Source: a virus. From it: 26,834 nucleotides of DNA. Position 1 is the stretch's first letter; every line of letters begins with the position of its first letter. Positions 1 through 9,957 of the stretch are shown piece after piece. The position numbers and the translations under genes are program-made. The notes under the pieces were generated by a model. The model was not told where the DNA came from, did no database searches, and saw nothing but the letters and a program-made list of their open reading frames with translations. The stretch covers positions 1-26,834 of IMG/VR virus record IMGVR_UViG_3300023184_000450; one strand, written 5' to 3'.

Positions 1-725
1 GAAATCATATTCATAGAAGAAAATCCTCCTTCAAATCCACCAGAAGCTCCTATTGTCAGTGATCCACCAGGTATTCTAAGGCCTAAAGAATTTTCTGTTG
101 GTATCGTGGATGGCCAATAGAAAAAAGGATGTAGTGAATAATCTGCTATAGTGCCGTCTGCTATATCACTTCTAGAAAATTCTAAAAGAGGTGAATCATT
201 TACACTACTATCATTAGATATCGAAAATTTAGAAAGGAGTTCGTCGATAACACCGCTTTCTGGTGTAACGTCGCTAAGGACAAATAAATAATTTTTAGGC
301 AATATCTGGGACATCTGTATAGCAACACCGGTGCCTCCTGCATAGGTAGCTCCCGCTGGATAGGTGAAGCTATCTGTTCTAAATAGATCTGATCCTGTTC
401 TTAGATTATATCCTGTAGAATTCCATCCTGTCAGTTCTAATGTGTATATGTCACTAGTAGATGAATTTATCCAATAATCTCCTTCTTGTGCATAACCAGC
501 TGGGGTTAGCGAAGAAACAAACCATCTTGTTCCCCTTGCTCCGGATAATCCGGTATGGCCAAATGTGCCAACATCACCAATAGCTCCTCTGTCCCCTGTT
601 GGGCCTAAAGTACCCTGGCTTCCTCCATGAAGTTCTACTATTTCATCGAAGTTGTTATTCAACTTGTTTACTAGCTGACCCTGGTTGTCACCGTAATTTA
701 AGGCCTGTATATTAGTATTTGGCAT
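1..725 (-). CDS. Collagen-like fibre protein, 3' end beyond window
   Basis: An open minus-strand frame starts at ATG 723-725 and stays open to the left edge (about 241 codons), so the C-terminus is missing. The start lies 3 bases after the stop of the 1846-aa gene, which suggests co-transcription. Residues 1-33 form a short N-terminal module with the pattern LVNKLNNNFDEIV, resembling the N-terminus of the 304-aa protein at 12187-13101 and likely an attachment segment. Residues 35-67 are eleven uninterrupted Gly-X-Y triplets (for example GPTGDRGAIGDVG), a collagen-like rod. After that comes a beta-rich region beginning RWFVSS. Collagen-like repeats in phages usually sit in trimeric fibres and appendages. 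A fibre or appendage role is inferred from this and from the structural-gene neighbourhood. The exact protein is not recognised. Confidence 0.8.
   Translation of the reverse strand, partial: MPNTNIQALNYGDNQGQLVNKLNNNFDEIVELHGGSQGTLGPTGDRGAIGDVGTFGHTGLSGARGTRWFVSSLTPAGYAQEGDYWINSSTSDIYTLELTGWNSTGYNLRTGSDLFRTDSFTYPAGATYAGGTGVAIQMSQILPKNYLFVLSDVTPESGVIDELLSKFSISNDSSVNDSPLLEFSRSDIADGTIADYSLHPFFYWPSTIPTENSLGLRIPGGSLTIGASGGFEGGFSSMNMI
525..623 (-). repeat. Collagen-like Gly-X-Y repeat, 11 triplets
   Basis: Eleven consecutive Gly-X-Y triplets occupy residues 35-67 of the left-edge fibre protein. The codons differ between triplets, so this is a protein-level repeat and not a recent DNA tandem duplication. 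It probably forms a trimeric triple-helical rod. Confidence 0.8.
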
Positions 726-728
726 TTC

Positions 729-3700
729 TTATATCTTAGCTATTCTTATATTAAACATTAGTGAGTAATAGAATCCAACTTCAGTTGAATATTCAAACTC
801 ATATATTAAATTGGTAATTGGTGTTAATTTATAGTTGCTATCTATAAAATATTCCATCTTATATCTATCAGAAGGAAATAAATCGCCTCTAACTATTTCT
901 AAATCTGGTATTACAGTATTTGCTGTCTTTTTAACGTATAAATCAAATTCATCACCCCTGTATATAGGTGCAACATTTACATCTATGTAAGTGTTTATAT
1001 CATCGTTTATTGATAAGGGATCACCTACACCAAATTGTGATATCATGTTGTCTATAAAAACTTTCTTTACGCCAGAATTTAATAGGTATCTTCTAAGTAT
1101 TCTATCTACTCTTATTATACCTTTTATTTTACCCTGATCCGGAAAATTCTGCCAAATAACTTCTGCATTAGTAAATATCTTAAGATCCAATTTATTGTAA
1201 TCAACACCAGAAAGATAAGGACCGACTGATCCTATTCCAGTAGCCGAGTTACTTTTTGATATCTCCTGAACGCTTTTGATATAGCTATCAATTGTTGCAT
1301 TTATTATCTTTGTATTTCTGCTACCCGTTGTTCTAGAAATCTCCAAAGTGATATAATTATTAGCCTGAATTGGATCTGGAGTTTGCATAACCTTCGAGCC
1401 AAAAAAAGTTTTATATTCTTTCATTGCTCTAGTACCTGCTACTGGAGATCCTTTACCGGTGCTAATGTATCTGTTATAATATCCAGGATCCCAAGACGAA
1501 GAGAATATATTAAAATCTTTTTTAGCTATAGGGGTTAATCCAATTAAAGGATAAACAGGACCCTGTGGATACGAGCTTGCAGCAGCTAATATATTAGATC
1601 CTTCCGAAACCTTGGTATATGATAAATTTCTTGATATTCCGAAATATGCTTTATCTGGAGCGAAGTTACAATTTCTAAAAGATAAATCGATTGAATTAGA
1701 TCCAATTATGGTATCGGATTTATCCCTATCGAAATGTATAACTTTTCTGAATATAGGCTCATATGCACCAGAATATCTAGTAAAGATAGACGGTAAACCC
1801 GGATCTGGATTTTTTATAGAATAACCAGTTTCAACCCTTGCGCCTTTTAGTGTTTGCGGTCCACTATAATCTCTAACAACCAACGATCCGCTAGGTTTTG
1901 TTATTTTAGTTGGTTTTTCGAAATAAAGTTCAAACCCATCGGAAACTAATATTGTTGATACGGACGACGAATCCCATTCATAAGTTTGGTATTTTATATA
2001 CTGGGAACTTCTATTGAATTTATCCGCTATATAAGATACCGAGCACCTTGATAATATCCCTTTATAATAGTTAGATCCGCCACCTAGCTGTACAACAGGT
2101 TTACCCTTGTATATAGAAGAGGGTCCAACAGGAACGGTTACTGGACTAGATGTGGAAAATGGTATGGCGAATAAATAAGAAGATCCCGTAGCGACCTTTC
2201 CGAACTCTACAAAGCTAGGGCCAACCCCAGTTGGCCAAGGATATGTGGATGCTATAGGTGATACGCTAAAGCTTCCGGCCCCTGTTGAGCTTAGTCCTCC
2301 CGTAGCACCATCAGGATTTGGTACATATATAGTATGTATTTCTTCTCTTAGATCCGTATCATAATCAGGATTTTTTACTATATTTATAATTCCCGTTGCT
2401 CTGGTTGTATTAACAACACTGCCTGATACCAACGAAAGATCTAGAGCAGCACTTAATTTTATATCATCTATTGAATAAAATTTTTGCGAAGATGCTAAGG
2501 GATATTTTATTTTTTCCTTATCGTTTAATGTATAAAGAAGAGTGTAATCTAAAATAGGATTTCCCCCTGTCCCCCCTGTATATCCAAGATCAAATGCCTT
2601 CTGATCCTTAATCACTATATCACAAACAAAAAGTATAAATTTTTGCTGGTCATTTTCTATTACCTGATATTTAACAGGCGGCTGTATAATAGCGTTATCC
2701 TCAGGAATAGCTCTTAATATAGCAGAGAATTTATAATCTTCATAACCCCTATAATATTTTATGTAGCGGTCGGATTCTACCGAACCATCAAAATAAGTAT
2801 CAGATCTTTTCTTTAGAACTATTTTGCATCCTCTAAATATTGTCTCATAATATCCGGAAGCTTCGCTATAGACTAAAGGTGTAAATAATTCTTTAGTGTA
2901 AAATGAGCTGTCTCTAAATTCTGAATCATAATCAGAAGGTTCCACAGTAAAATACGAGGAAAGATATAAGACATCATTCGGATCTGCACTTTTTGCTTTA
3001 TCCAAATCTATTCTGTGTGGGAGATAACTGTTCTGATCATTCATAAACTCCTTGGGAAAATATCTAGGCGGTTGCTCCAATAAAAACAATTCATGGGTTA
3101 GATATTTCGGATCAGGAGCTATTTTTTCAAAGCTTGGAGAAAAATTTGTAGGAGAGAAAGCAGGGCTACTATTTAACCTATACCTATTTCCTCTAGAATC
3201 AGTACCTAGTGATGACCCCCATTTATTTATATAAGGAACTATTCTTGATATGTTAGCTCTTTGTACCGTATAATTCTCCTTGAGATATTCATATTCAGTA
3301 TTAATTTTACCGTAATAGAATACTTCTTCCTTGGTTGGACTAACGTTCTTAGGGTCAAGTAAAATTCCTTGAATGCCTATAAATCCATTAAAAGATTCTA
3401 GGTCTCTGGTATATCCTATGCTAGAATAAGCTGCTGACGGAGAAGTGTATAAAACATCGGAATACTGTGCAGGGAATACTACCACATTTCCAGATGATGC
3501 TGTCCTCGATATAAGATCATTTACTGCTGCATTGGAAGAACTTAGATTTAAACTTGGATCTGAAATTTTAAATGACGTATATCCGGTTACCCCGTAAAAT
3601 AGATTACCCTCATTGTAGATATTTCCTGTACCCCCGTAGCTTATTTGCCCTTTTTTTACAAAATATGGGATATTAGGTTCTATTACACTATCAGTATCTG

Positions 3701-6269
3701 GTTTTATCTGGAAATACTTATATGTTTCGGGAATTGGCGAATAGCTATAGTCGGAACTCCAGAAATCAAAATTAAATTCTTTAGTGTCAAAGAAAGTGAA
3801 TACCCCAATGTTTAAAGACGCAGAATCATATACGTTAAAAGAACTGTCGGATCCCAAATTTATCTGTGAATATATGTCGCTAAGATTTAGTACAAGCTTA
3901 TATTGAAAGTCATTAAAGCCAACGATTTTTCTAGTAATAGGATCAATCTTAGGATCATCTACGTACTTATTAACAGAGTCAATCATAGAAAATCCCGACT
4001 CGGTCTTAATGTAATAACCAGGTAAAACTTGATTTGAATATTTACTATCAAATACTATTCTATTGTTTTTATTCACCGTCCCGCCTATGAATTTAACATT
4101 CTCCGTAATCTCCGAAACATCAGTCCCGTTTATCTTAACGTATCCTGGATATTCGAAAGTAGAATACTCAATCCAGTTATTAGATAAATTTGGACTAGTC
4201 GTAAATTGATTTCCCCCTGTTGGTCCTATCCAGCTAGATGTGGAATAATATATGTCATCATAAAGAACAATATCATTTTCTAAATATGTTGTCATGTTAT
4301 CCCATGCCCCCTTATACTTAGAAGTAAAATTAGCATAGTTATCAAATATCGAAACAGAATATGTATTATTTCCGTATAGTCCTGAATTTTTAACTCTAAT
4401 AATAGTGGATTGTCCCGAGTTACCGTAATCCATAGTTGAGATATCTATATCACCAAGCACCGAGTATAATGCTAAAGCTATCTCATTAGTTGTTCCCGTA
4501 GATGCGTTAAAATAGTAAGAATTACCGGTTGAGTAATACGATCCGCCCGTCCATATCATCATAGATGAGTAATCTGCAGAACTTATCAAATCATACCTTC
4601 TTGATCCATCTTTTCTAGATCCGTTTGGCCAATATAGTTTAATCGTCAAAGGTGTATTCTTATCATAAGATTGAAGAAATTCGATCTCTGTATAAGCTTT
4701 ACCAGCACCCAAAGGTAGATCTCCCTTTATAGTAACCAACTTATCGTCGCTCCCCGTAAATTTTAGAAGATCTATAGTTTTATTTTGTATTACCAGTGAT
4801 CCTGATGTCGCACCCGTCGATCCAGTTGCAGAAAATTCTCCAGTGGTATAATTAAAAGGTCCATAAGAATATTTAGGATTAGAACCCCCATATACTTGAT
4901 AATCCTCAGTTCTTTTTAAATTATAGAAGTTGTCATTTTTATCGGTTAAATAAAATAACTTATTTGGGTCCAACAGATTCACGTTATCTGAGCCTGGTAA
5001 AAATCCCGTTGCATTTTCATAAAATAATCTAATCCCTGAAGTAGCACCTAACTCGTAGGAATTGTTATTATAATAATATCCGACATTATCCCTCGATGGT
5101 ATAGGTGTATTTTCATTGCCTTCTAAATTTCTATACTCATAGAAGAATTTGCCATTTGTTCTTAAAGTAGCAATATCGTTTCTGGAAACATACATCCCAA
5201 CATATCTGTTTATTGTGTATAAATCAGAATCATCATCATCAAAGAAAAACTCAAGATTAAGAAGGTTGGGGCAAACTATACCATTTCGGGAAAATCCCGA
5301 AGTTACGTAATCCTCAAGATCGATCATAGGATCTGATTTAGAAGAAGACAAATATTGATTCAGTAATTCACCCTTTCTGGTATAAACACCATCTGATACA
5401 CTGACCCCTTTATAGTAGGTATATGAATTATATCCCCAACTTATCTCAAGAGGTGAATTTGAGAATTGTTTATTGTTGAATATTGATCTTATGTACTTAC
5501 CAATCTTAGTATTCTCTCGGAGATCAAAAGTTTTTATCGCAGTTGCTTTATTTAAGATCTTATTTTTAAATGTCGAAGATACGTCATCTACTAGTGGTAA
5601 ATTTTCTAACTCTGCATATACCGCAACCTTACCAGTACCACTTATTATACTGTAAGTTGAATTGTTTGTATTACCCTTGAATATTTGTCCATCATAATAG
5701 TATATGTCGCTCCCCGAAGGATTCTTGCCGTAAGAAATTTTAAATTCCTCCGCAGTGTCATAATCAGCAATTACCTTGTAACTTTTAGTCGGTTCTATTT
5801 GGGTTACGTTTAGTGAATACGGATAATCCATCGGATCATCTAATTTAAAGATAACAAAAAAATCGGGTATTTCATTCTTGATCCATAATGGAGCAAAATA
5901 GCTAAAATCCTCTGTATAGTTTTTATCAATTAAAGCAGATGCACCGCTTGCATAAAAAAAATCATACTGATCAGAAAAATACTGAGCGGGTTGGTTTTCA
6001 CCATTACTGAATTTACCAACCTGGAATATTATATCATTAGAGATCTTACCATTAGAAAAAAAAGTAGAGACATCACTTGCATAGCTATTCTCCCCTGTTA
6101 CTGTGTATTTTTTAAATGCATCATTACTTAGGGTGTTATTTACGTCCATTGAATTGAACCAAACACCGCCTTGAGAATCTACTGAAATTTTAAAATTCCC
6201 GGTTAATTTTGGATTCGTTCTAATAACAGAAAAAGAAGTATTATAATCAAAAAGTCTGGATTGAGACAT
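729..6269 (-). CDS. Giant 1846-aa virion structural protein
   Basis: A very long single-frame protein with no signal peptide or membrane segment. It starts at ATG 6267-6269, 23 bases after the upstream gene's stop. I do not recognise a named family. Visible features: an N-terminal domain with the aromatic motif SYFAPLWIKNEIPDFFVIF (about residues 123-141); an acidic run of four Asp near residue 346; a block around residues 1035-1075 containing NFSPSFEK, THELFLLE and PPRYFPKEF; and a beta-rich C-terminus ending FNIRIAKI. Tyr, Ser, Asn and Gly are abundant, as in large beta-structured phage proteins. Short G-x-T-G turns (GSTGATSG, GPTGGN, YTGGTGG, GATGG) punctuate the chain. Its place in a run of baseplate and fibre genes makes a virion appendage or baseplate-associated role likely (inference). 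It could be a tail fibre, a baseplate-decorating protein or a neck/whisker component. Confidence 0.85.
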   Translation of the reverse strand: MSQSRLFDYNTSFSVIRTNPKLTGNFKISVDSQGGVWFNSMDVNNTLSNDAFKKYTVTGENSYASDVSTFFSNGKISNDIIFQVGKFSNGENQPAQYFSDQYDFFYASGASALIDKNYTEDFSYFAPLWIKNEIPDFFVIFKLDDPMDYPYSLNVTQIEPTKSYKVIADYDTAEEFKISYGKNPSGSDIYYYDGQIFKGNTNNSTYSIISGTGKVAVYAELENLPLVDDVSSTFKNKILNKATAIKTFDLRENTKIGKYIRSIFNNKQFSNSPLEISWGYNSYTYYKGVSVSDGVYTRKGELLNQYLSSSKSDPMIDLEDYVTSGFSRNGIVCPNLLNLEFFFDDDDSDLYTINRYVGMYVSRNDIATLRTNGKFFYEYRNLEGNENTPIPSRDNVGYYYNNNSYELGATSGIRLFYENATGFLPGSDNVNLLDPNKLFYLTDKNDNFYNLKRTEDYQVYGGSNPKYSYGPFNYTTGEFSATGSTGATSGSLVIQNKTIDLLKFTGSDDKLVTIKGDLPLGAGKAYTEIEFLQSYDKNTPLTIKLYWPNGSRKDGSRRYDLISSADYSSMMIWTGGSYYSTGNSYYFNASTGTTNEIALALYSVLGDIDISTMDYGNSGQSTIIRVKNSGLYGNNTYSVSIFDNYANFTSKYKGAWDNMTTYLENDIVLYDDIYYSTSSWIGPTGGNQFTTSPNLSNNWIEYSTFEYPGYVKINGTDVSEITENVKFIGGTVNKNNRIVFDSKYSNQVLPGYYIKTESGFSMIDSVNKYVDDPKIDPITRKIVGFNDFQYKLVLNLSDIYSQINLGSDSSFNVYDSASLNIGVFTFFDTKEFNFDFWSSDYSYSPIPETYKYFQIKPDTDSVIEPNIPYFVKKGQISYGGTGNIYNEGNLFYGVTGYTSFKISDPSLNLSSSNAAVNDLISRTASSGNVVVFPAQYSDVLYTSPSAAYSSIGYTRDLESFNGFIGIQGILLDPKNVSPTKEEVFYYGKINTEYEYLKENYTVQRANISRIVPYINKWGSSLGTDSRGNRYRLNSSPAFSPTNFSPSFEKIAPDPKYLTHELFLLEQPPRYFPKEFMNDQNSYLPHRIDLDKAKSADPNDVLYLSSYFTVEPSDYDSEFRDSSFYTKELFTPLVYSEASGYYETIFRGCKIVLKKRSDTYFDGSVESDRYIKYYRGYEDYKFSAILRAIPEDNAIIQPPVKYQVIENDQQKFILFVCDIVIKDQKAFDLGYTGGTGGNPILDYTLLYTLNDKEKIKYPLASSQKFYSIDDIKLSAALDLSLVSGSVVNTTRATGIINIVKNPDYDTDLREEIHTIYVPNPDGATGGLSSTGAGSFSVSPIASTYPWPTGVGPSFVEFGKVATGSSYLFAIPFSTSSPVTVPVGPSSIYKGKPVVQLGGGSNYYKGILSRCSVSYIADKFNRSSQYIKYQTYEWDSSSVSTILVSDGFELYFEKPTKITKPSGSLVVRDYSGPQTLKGARVETGYSIKNPDPGLPSIFTRYSGAYEPIFRKVIHFDRDKSDTIIGSNSIDLSFRNCNFAPDKAYFGISRNLSYTKVSEGSNILAAASSYPQGPVYPLIGLTPIAKKDFNIFSSSWDPGYYNRYISTGKGSPVAGTRAMKEYKTFFGSKVMQTPDPIQANNYITLEISRTTGSRNTKIINATIDSYIKSVQEISKSNSATGIGSVGPYLSGVDYNKLDLKIFTNAEVIWQNFPDQGKIKGIIRVDRILRRYLLNSGVKKVFIDNMISQFGVGDPLSINDDINTYIDVNVAPIYRGDEFDLYVKKTANTVIPDLEIVRGDLFPSDRYKMEYFIDSNYKLTPITNLIYEFEYSTEVGFYYSLMFNIRIAKI

Positions 6270-6293
6270 ATTTTAAGCCCGTATTATGTTTTA

Positions 6294-9200
6294 TTAAAAA
6301 TTAAGTGATTTAACACCGCTATCAAAATTAGGAGCTACTAAAGTGTCATTTTGATATGCTCCACTGACCTGTATATCGAACGAGAATGAGTCATCATTTC
6401 TTATTTGTATATCAATACCTAATTTTTTAGTGTATGCTATATTAGATAAATTTCCAGCCTTTCTCCATCCCCCAATATATCCTAATTTATCCACTGCTCT
6501 AAATTGGAATATTACTGGTATATTTATTGAATTTGTTTCGCCTTCGCCTAAATATGTAACAGATAATACTGTTGTTCCTGGTACCTGTAATACAGTGTTA
6601 GAAACCGGACCAAGATATAAATAAGCCCCACATGAATATTTACCTATTAGATACTCGTCATTAGAAGAGAATCCTAATTTATCCGCGTACATATTATCTT
6701 CTCTGGCTGCAGTAGCGCCAGTAGCAAAATCTATAGGGGTTCTTGATGATTGCTGAACCCAATATTGTGGTAAACTAGTATCACCCCAGAATGTTTGCGT
6801 GTGTCTAAATGGTGCATAACTTACAGAAGTTGAGCTGTAAGGCTTAACCATATCTGGATAACTAGTGAATGAATAAGTACTTCCAACAGAAGTCAAGTAA
6901 GGATGACTTGTGTGTATACAGAATTCTGATAAATATCCGTTTCCTACCGGAGATCCGCCCGTTGTACCGGTGAATGTTCCGTTCCAAACAGCTGCTGCAG
7001 TACCACCTATGACTGTACTATATGATGAAGTTAATGTAGGATCATAAGGTGTAAAAATTGTACCGTTCTGCGGATAAATCCCGGATGTACCAAAATTACT
7101 TTGTGTGGAAGATGAAATCCCGTTATATGTATACGAAGAGCTATACGAGTTTGTGAAATATTGACCCAAATCAGTTAGTGCAGGATTGTAATAAAGTACC
7201 TGATTAAATCCTATGTTTTTATACCTAGGATAAAGATACTGTGAATACGCGCTAGACGAAGCATAAGGAGGAGCCTGTCTAAAATCTGTTGAGCTTTCAA
7301 CATCATTAGTTACTAGTGCAGTCAAAGATATAGGACCATCGCCATATCTCAAATTATCATTATACCCTACAGGGAATGCCGAGGATATTGAAGATGGTAC
7401 TTTAGTCTCTAGTCCCCCTGGAATTATAGAAGCAAGTTCTATCGGATTAGCTTTCTCATTGTATAGCTGAATATTATAAGATATGGAAGCTATTTTACCA
7501 GCATCAGTGGTCGTTGCATTAGTAAATATGTCATTATAGAATCCGGAATTAAGTTTGATCGTAGATCCCTTAGAAACTTTTATTTTATTATTATTTGCAT
7601 CTACTATATAAACCTGAAGGATTCCCTTAGTATTACTTAATTCAGCTTTTAACATTGTTAACTGATTCTGTAAATCTGTTAACTTATCAAATAGATTTAC
7701 TACAGTCCCAGCATTGCTATAAAACCCGCTAGCAATACCAACTGAACTGTGGTAATATGTAGCATTGCCAGAGGTAAATTGCTCAGATAAGTGAGAGGGT
7801 AAACCTTGAGCATTTAGCTCTGCTTGCATTCTTGTAACTGCAGAATCTTCGGTATTAGTTCTTAATGCTACATCCACCCCGGTAACTGATAAGTTATCAG
7901 GGAAAGATACTATAGTGGATTGGGAGTAATCAGAAGTTAAAGGATTCTCTGGCCATCCAGCTTCAGATATTGAAGCTATTTGGATTTCTAATTTTTCGCC
8001 CTTTGTTATAGCTAGATCTAGCTGATTAATATTTTGAACATCAGAATTAGAAGGATCCTCTGGTGCCCATATATAAACGCCCTTCTTTGGATCATAAACT
8101 TTTTTTCTAATGTCAGTTTTGTATTCTGTCCAATTAGAAAAAGAAGCATTTTTCTTAGTTCCGTCATTGTCCAAAAATTCTATCTGATCGTTTGGCTGTG
8201 CTGATCCGCTATCACTAAGATATCTGTACCTAACTTTAAATTGAATAACCTCCTGTGACCCTGTTGATGGACTAATCTGAGGAGACGGAAATGCCCAGAA
8301 TCCCCTAACTCTATATTTAGGTGGGGTTACTATTTGAGGAGCATCCACGCTGAGGGTCTTAACTTCGGAAACTAGAGAAGAATAGAGTTCTACTTTTTTA
8401 ACTCTCTCCTGTATAAGTGAGCTTAGATTTGCTTTAACTGCCTCTACGTTAACTCCTATTGGAGTTGTCTTTTGTCCGGTTACACTAACTGGACTTAAAT
8501 TAGAACCTAATATAGGACTGGAATTTACATTAGTTAATTGTAAGGATCCTTCGTTTATAGCAGAAAACCCAGTGTTTAATTGAAGTTTAGATTGGTTGAT
8601 TGATTCATCAAGCTGATTTATTTCGCTCTTTATAGATGATTTCATCGCTAATTTATCATTAACAACTTTTATCGGTGTAGAATCTGTTACCTGTTTGTTT
8701 ATCTGTACTACTTTAAAATTACTTTGTGCTATTACCGGTGCAGTCGGTACTAATCCCTCAATAGCAGGCACTTTATTTTCTTTAGCTGCCCCAAGAAATA
8801 TTTTACCCAGATCTGATACTTCACTTAGGTAATATGCTTCTAGATTTACAACTTGACCATTTGAATTTTTAGTCTGAAGTTCGTTGCTCCAAAAAACAAT
8901 ACCAGTTGACCATACCGCTCCAACTATATTGAAATTATCGTCAATAGCTTTAAAGAAAATTCCTTGTCTTTCGTTATATCCAATATTAACCTGTGCATAT
9001 CTAGGACCAAAATCTGTCGAAGATATCGAAAGCGTGTTTGCACCTATTGTAATTGGTTGATATCCGGAAATTCTTTTAGCCTGTATAGAAGATTGATCTC
9101 TATCTACCGATGTTACCTGATACAGTGTTCCGTCTTGTGTTGCTATCTGATCGCCAACATTAAGTGATCTACCGTCGACAAATGTGCTAAGCGTATCTGT

Positions 9201-9944
9201 ATATGCAAGTTTATCAAGTTTGTAATTTCTTCTTGTTTCCTGAAATTGATTCCCGCTTGCATCAGTAATGGTAACTAGATCGTCATAATAACTGGTTACA
9301 CTAAATCCACCAACAAATCTTATTGTTCTTAGTGGAAGCTGTTCTATCGACTCGTCTACAAAATACCCAATCCCATTATCTGTTAATGTCTGAATAAATT
9401 GATCATAAGAAAGATCATTTCTACCCTTTAAACTCGTATCAAAATAATTCTTCTGAGTATCTGTGGTGGTATTTGCAATTATCCGCTTAACCACTATTCT
9501 ATCTGCTGCTTCTGGAACTTGGCCCGTTACATTTACGTTTATGTATAAAAGAGGGGTTAAAAAGCTTTCAAAGAACCAGTTATCCTTAACATCAAATGTG
9601 CTTGGTACTGCTAGGTTTGTTAATCTAGCGGGTTCTTTTAAAGGCTCGCTTTTGTAAATCTGAGAGTATGTGCCATCTGGATTTCTTACCGTTGCAGATG
9701 AATCGCTAATACCAGCTAAAGATTGAATGTTATTATCAATTCTTTGAATTTCCCCCCTTAAAAAGCCATAAGAAGGAATGTTTTGGTTTTGAGGTAGACC
9801 TTGTTCGTCAAGGAATTCTATCGTAACTGTATCATTAGTAGATACCGCAACTTCATTTAATCCATTTATAATTTCTAATGAATTTTTTTGGAGCCTCAGA
9901 AACTGAGCTACTAATGAACTTATTGAATTTTGTGTGCCTGCCAT
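6294..9944 (-). CDS. 1216-aa structural protein with FN3-like domain and coiled coils
   Basis: The start ATG 9942-9944 lies 13 bases after the previous stop, behind an A-rich leader without a Shine-Dalgarno sequence. The N-terminus (MAGTQNSISSLVAQFLRLQ) looks helical. Heptad-like stretches occur near residues 425-462 (IKSEINQLDESINQSKLQL), 505-530 and 750-770 (LTDLQNQLTMLKAELSNT), suggesting a trimeric stalk. Between them, about residues 538-685, is a fibronectin-III-like unit with YRVRGFWAFP, EVIQFKVRYRYLS, a FSNWTEY turn and IASISEAGWPENP. The C-terminal third is beta-rich, Ser/Tyr/Thr-rich and carries GTTGG and GATAA turns. The alternation of coiled coil and beta domain is typical of fibre or whisker-like proteins. 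No catalytic motif was seen. The specific role is unknown; its position implies a virion appendage. Confidence 0.85.
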   Translation of the reverse strand: MAGTQNSISSLVAQFLRLQKNSLEIINGLNEVAVSTNDTVTIEFLDEQGLPQNQNIPSYGFLRGEIQRIDNNIQSLAGISDSSATVRNPDGTYSQIYKSEPLKEPARLTNLAVPSTFDVKDNWFFESFLTPLLYINVNVTGQVPEAADRIVVKRIIANTTTDTQKNYFDTSLKGRNDLSYDQFIQTLTDNGIGYFVDESIEQLPLRTIRFVGGFSVTSYYDDLVTITDASGNQFQETRRNYKLDKLAYTDTLSTFVDGRSLNVGDQIATQDGTLYQVTSVDRDQSSIQAKRISGYQPITIGANTLSISSTDFGPRYAQVNIGYNERQGIFFKAIDDNFNIVGAVWSTGIVFWSNELQTKNSNGQVVNLEAYYLSEVSDLGKIFLGAAKENKVPAIEGLVPTAPVIAQSNFKVVQINKQVTDSTPIKVVNDKLAMKSSIKSEINQLDESINQSKLQLNTGFSAINEGSLQLTNVNSSPILGSNLSPVSVTGQKTTPIGVNVEAVKANLSSLIQERVKKVELYSSLVSEVKTLSVDAPQIVTPPKYRVRGFWAFPSPQISPSTGSQEVIQFKVRYRYLSDSGSAQPNDQIEFLDNDGTKKNASFSNWTEYKTDIRKKVYDPKKGVYIWAPEDPSNSDVQNINQLDLAITKGEKLEIQIASISEAGWPENPLTSDYSQSTIVSFPDNLSVTGVDVALRTNTEDSAVTRMQAELNAQGLPSHLSEQFTSGNATYYHSSVGIASGFYSNAGTVVNLFDKLTDLQNQLTMLKAELSNTKGILQVYIVDANNNKIKVSKGSTIKLNSGFYNDIFTNATTTDAGKIASISYNIQLYNEKANPIELASIIPGGLETKVPSSISSAFPVGYNDNLRYGDGPISLTALVTNDVESSTDFRQAPPYASSSAYSQYLYPRYKNIGFNQVLYYNPALTDLGQYFTNSYSSSYTYNGISSSTQSNFGTSGIYPQNGTIFTPYDPTLTSSYSTVIGGTAAAVWNGTFTGTTGGSPVGNGYLSEFCIHTSHPYLTSVGSTYSFTSYPDMVKPYSSTSVSYAPFRHTQTFWGDTSLPQYWVQQSSRTPIDFATGATAAREDNMYADKLGFSSNDEYLIGKYSCGAYLYLGPVSNTVLQVPGTTVLSVTYLGEGETNSINIPVIFQFRAVDKLGYIGGWRKAGNLSNIAYTKKLGIDIQIRNDDSFSFDIQVSGAYQNDTLVAPNFDSGVKSLNF

Positions 9945-9957
9945 TTAATTTTTAATG

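Noticed and set aside
3224-3231. Exact T4 late-promoter box TATAAATA on the minus strand
   Set aside because: It lies deep inside the 1846-aa coding sequence with no gene start downstream, and is expected by chance in AT-rich DNA.
1612-9657. Several 60-70-aa plus-strand ORFs opposite the 1846- and 1216-aa genes
   Set aside because: All are antisense shadows of long, well-supported coding frames, lack leaders and show no family features.
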